The notes beneath the pieces were generated by a model. The model was not told the origin of the DNA. It did not search any database and was given only the letters and a program-made list of their open reading frames with translations. Shown piece after piece: positions 4,900-5,862 of a stretch of DNA of 5,862 nt. Numbering within the stretch: the stretch's first letter is position 1; each line of letters opens with the position of its first letter. Both the position numbers and the translations under genes were made by a program. Source of the DNA: Thermodesulfatator sp. (GTDB taxonomy: Bacteria; Desulfobacterota; Thermodesulfobacteria; Thermodesulfobacteriales; Thermodesulfobacteriaceae); NCBI GenBank assembly GCA_026993045.1, contig JALWWR010000089.1, positions 1-5,862 of the forward strand. The letters are read 5' to 3'.

Positions 4900-5852
4900 A
4901 ACCGGGCTTGGGGACCTCCTTTTTTGAGATAAAGATAGGCCCTTTCAGTGAGCACCCGGCCTTTACGGGTGCGTCGGAGGAGACCACACCGTATTAAGTA
5001 GGGTTCGTATAAATCTTCTAAGGTTTGAGGGTCTTCACAGAGAGCGGTGGCCAGGGTCCCTAGGCCCACCGGCCCGCCCTCGAACTTTTCCAGAATGGTA
5101 TGGAGTATACGTCGATCCTGGGGGGAAAGCCCTAAGGGGTCAAGGTCCATGAGGGTGAGGGCCTTTTCGGCGACTTCCTGGGTGATCTCGAACTGGCCGT
5201 TCACTTGGGCAAAGTCTCGCACCCGCCGGAGGAGCCGGTTGGCGATCCGAGGGGTGCCCCGGGAGCGGGAGGCGATCACTCGGGCCCCTTCCAGGGTGAT
5301 CGGGATTTCAAGGATCTGGGCCGAACGGACCACGATCTGGGTGAGGGCCTCTTCGGGGTAGAAATCTAGTTTAAAGAGCATACCAAAGCGGTCTCGCAAG
5401 GGGGCTGAAAGGAGCCCGGGACGAGTGGTAGCCCCTATCAAGGTGAAGCGAGGCAATTTGAGGCGGACGGCTCTGGCCCCCGGCCCTTTGCCTACCACCA
5501 GGTCCAAGGCATAGTCTTCCATGGCCGGGTAAAGGATCTCTTCACAGGCCTTAGGTAAACGGTGGATTTCGTCGATAAAGAGGATGTCTCTTTCCTCTAA
5601 GGCTGTGAGAATAGCCGCCAGGTCCCCGGGCCTTTCGAGAGAGGCTCCAGAAGTGATCTTGCAGTTTACTCCTAATTCGTGGGCGATGACTTGGGCTAAA
5701 GTGGTCTTCCCCAGACCAGGGTAGCCGGTAAGAAGGACATGATCCAAGGCTTCTTTCCGGGACCGGGCCGCTGCCAGATAGATCTCCAGCTCCTTTTTAA
5801 GTTCCTCTTGGCCGACGTATTCTTCTAAGGTCTTGGGGCGCAGGAGATCCAC
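4887..5852 (-). CDS. ruvB: Holliday junction branch-migration ATPase RuvB (5' end uncertain)
   Basis: RuvB is the hexameric AAA+ motor that, loaded by RuvA, drives branch migration of Holliday junctions before RuvC cleavage. Visible motifs are [12 protein letters not shown] at the N-terminus, Walker A GYPGLGKT at 43-50, Walker B LFIDEIHR at 91-98, sensor 1 GATTRPG at 140-146, arginine finger Arg155 in LRDRFG, the sensor 2 region [13 protein letters not shown], and a winged-helix DNA-binding domain with [19 protein letters not shown]. Walker A has Tyr where RuvB normally has a second Pro. The listed start is GTG at 5852, giving 321 residues, about as short as Thermus RuvB. The frame stays open to the window edge and GGAG is only two bases from the GTG, so the true start may lie outside. 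The ATG at 5860-5858 is out of frame. panB follows with a 13-base overlap. Confidence 0.95.
   Translation of the reverse strand: MDLLRPKTLEEYVGQEELKKELEIYLAAARSRKEALDHVLLTGYPGLGKTTLAQVIAHELGVNCKITSGASLERPGDLAAILTALEERDILFIDEIHRLPKACEEILYPAMEDYALDLVVGKGPGARAVRLKLPRFTLIGATTRPGLLSAPLRDRFGMLFKLDFYPEEALTQIVVRSAQILEIPITLEGARVIASRSRGTPRIANRLLRRVRDFAQVNGQFEITQEVAEKALTLMDLDPLGLSPQDRRILHTILEKFEGGPVGLGTLATALCEDPQTLEDLYEPYLIRCGLLRRTRKGRVLTERAYLYLKKGGPQARLWPE
4914..4920 (-). promoter_or_regulatory. Strong but distant Shine-Dalgarno for panB
   Basis: Reading the - strand, AGGAGGT lies inside the ruvB 3' end but 14 bases before the panB ATG, longer than the usual 5-9. No in-frame ATG, GTG or TTG lies at a better distance. 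Together with the 13-base ruvB overlap this suggests start selection by reinitiation after ruvB, with the Shine-Dalgarno holding the ribosome. Confidence 0.45.
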
Positions 5853-5862
5853 AACTCCATTA

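Overview
The window reads as ordinary chromosome of a Gram-negative, probably thermophilic bacterium. LpxC (lipid A synthesis) and an RlpA lipoprotein with a SPOR domain require an outer membrane and a septal peptidoglycan machinery. The compact proteins, tight or overlapping gene junctions and Lys/Glu/Arg-rich composition, together with a σ54-type promoter, suggest a deep-branching Desulfobacterota/Thermodesulfobacteria-like lineage. That placement is an inference from style, not from a marker search. No mobile element, CRISPR array, rRNA or tRNA gene was seen, and no gap between genes exceeds 300 bases.

Layout. On the + strand, rlpA (79-849), rnc (846-1568) and era (1565-2467) form an operon in which each junction is a 4-base ATGA overlap. 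It couples cell-wall processing at the septum with rRNA maturation (RNase III) and 30S assembly (Era). A 136-base regulatory gap follows. It starts at a perfect dyad overlapping the era stop codon and contains a second small dyad and a near-consensus σ54 (-24/-12) site just before lpxC (2604-3521). After a 100-base gap with a triple 9-bp-period repeat and a σ70-like promoter comes a SlyD-like FKBP prolyl isomerase (3622-4080).

On the - strand, ruvB (about 5852 to 4887, 5' end at the window edge) and panB (4899-4069) overlap by 13 bases and are probably cotranscribed. panB runs head-on into the prolyl isomerase gene, and the two coding regions overlap by 12 bases.

All seven proteins belong to well-known families. 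The part most worth a second look is the lpxC upstream region: a σ54-type promoter with a perfect dyad at about -108 suggests that the committed step of lipid A synthesis may be controlled by an enhancer-binding protein. Other oddities are single substitutions at conserved positions: RNase III metal ligand Asp to Gly, LpxC motif His to Phe, and RuvB Walker A Pro to Tyr. There are also two mutually exclusive hairpins early in rnc. I see no convincing undescribed multi-gene system.
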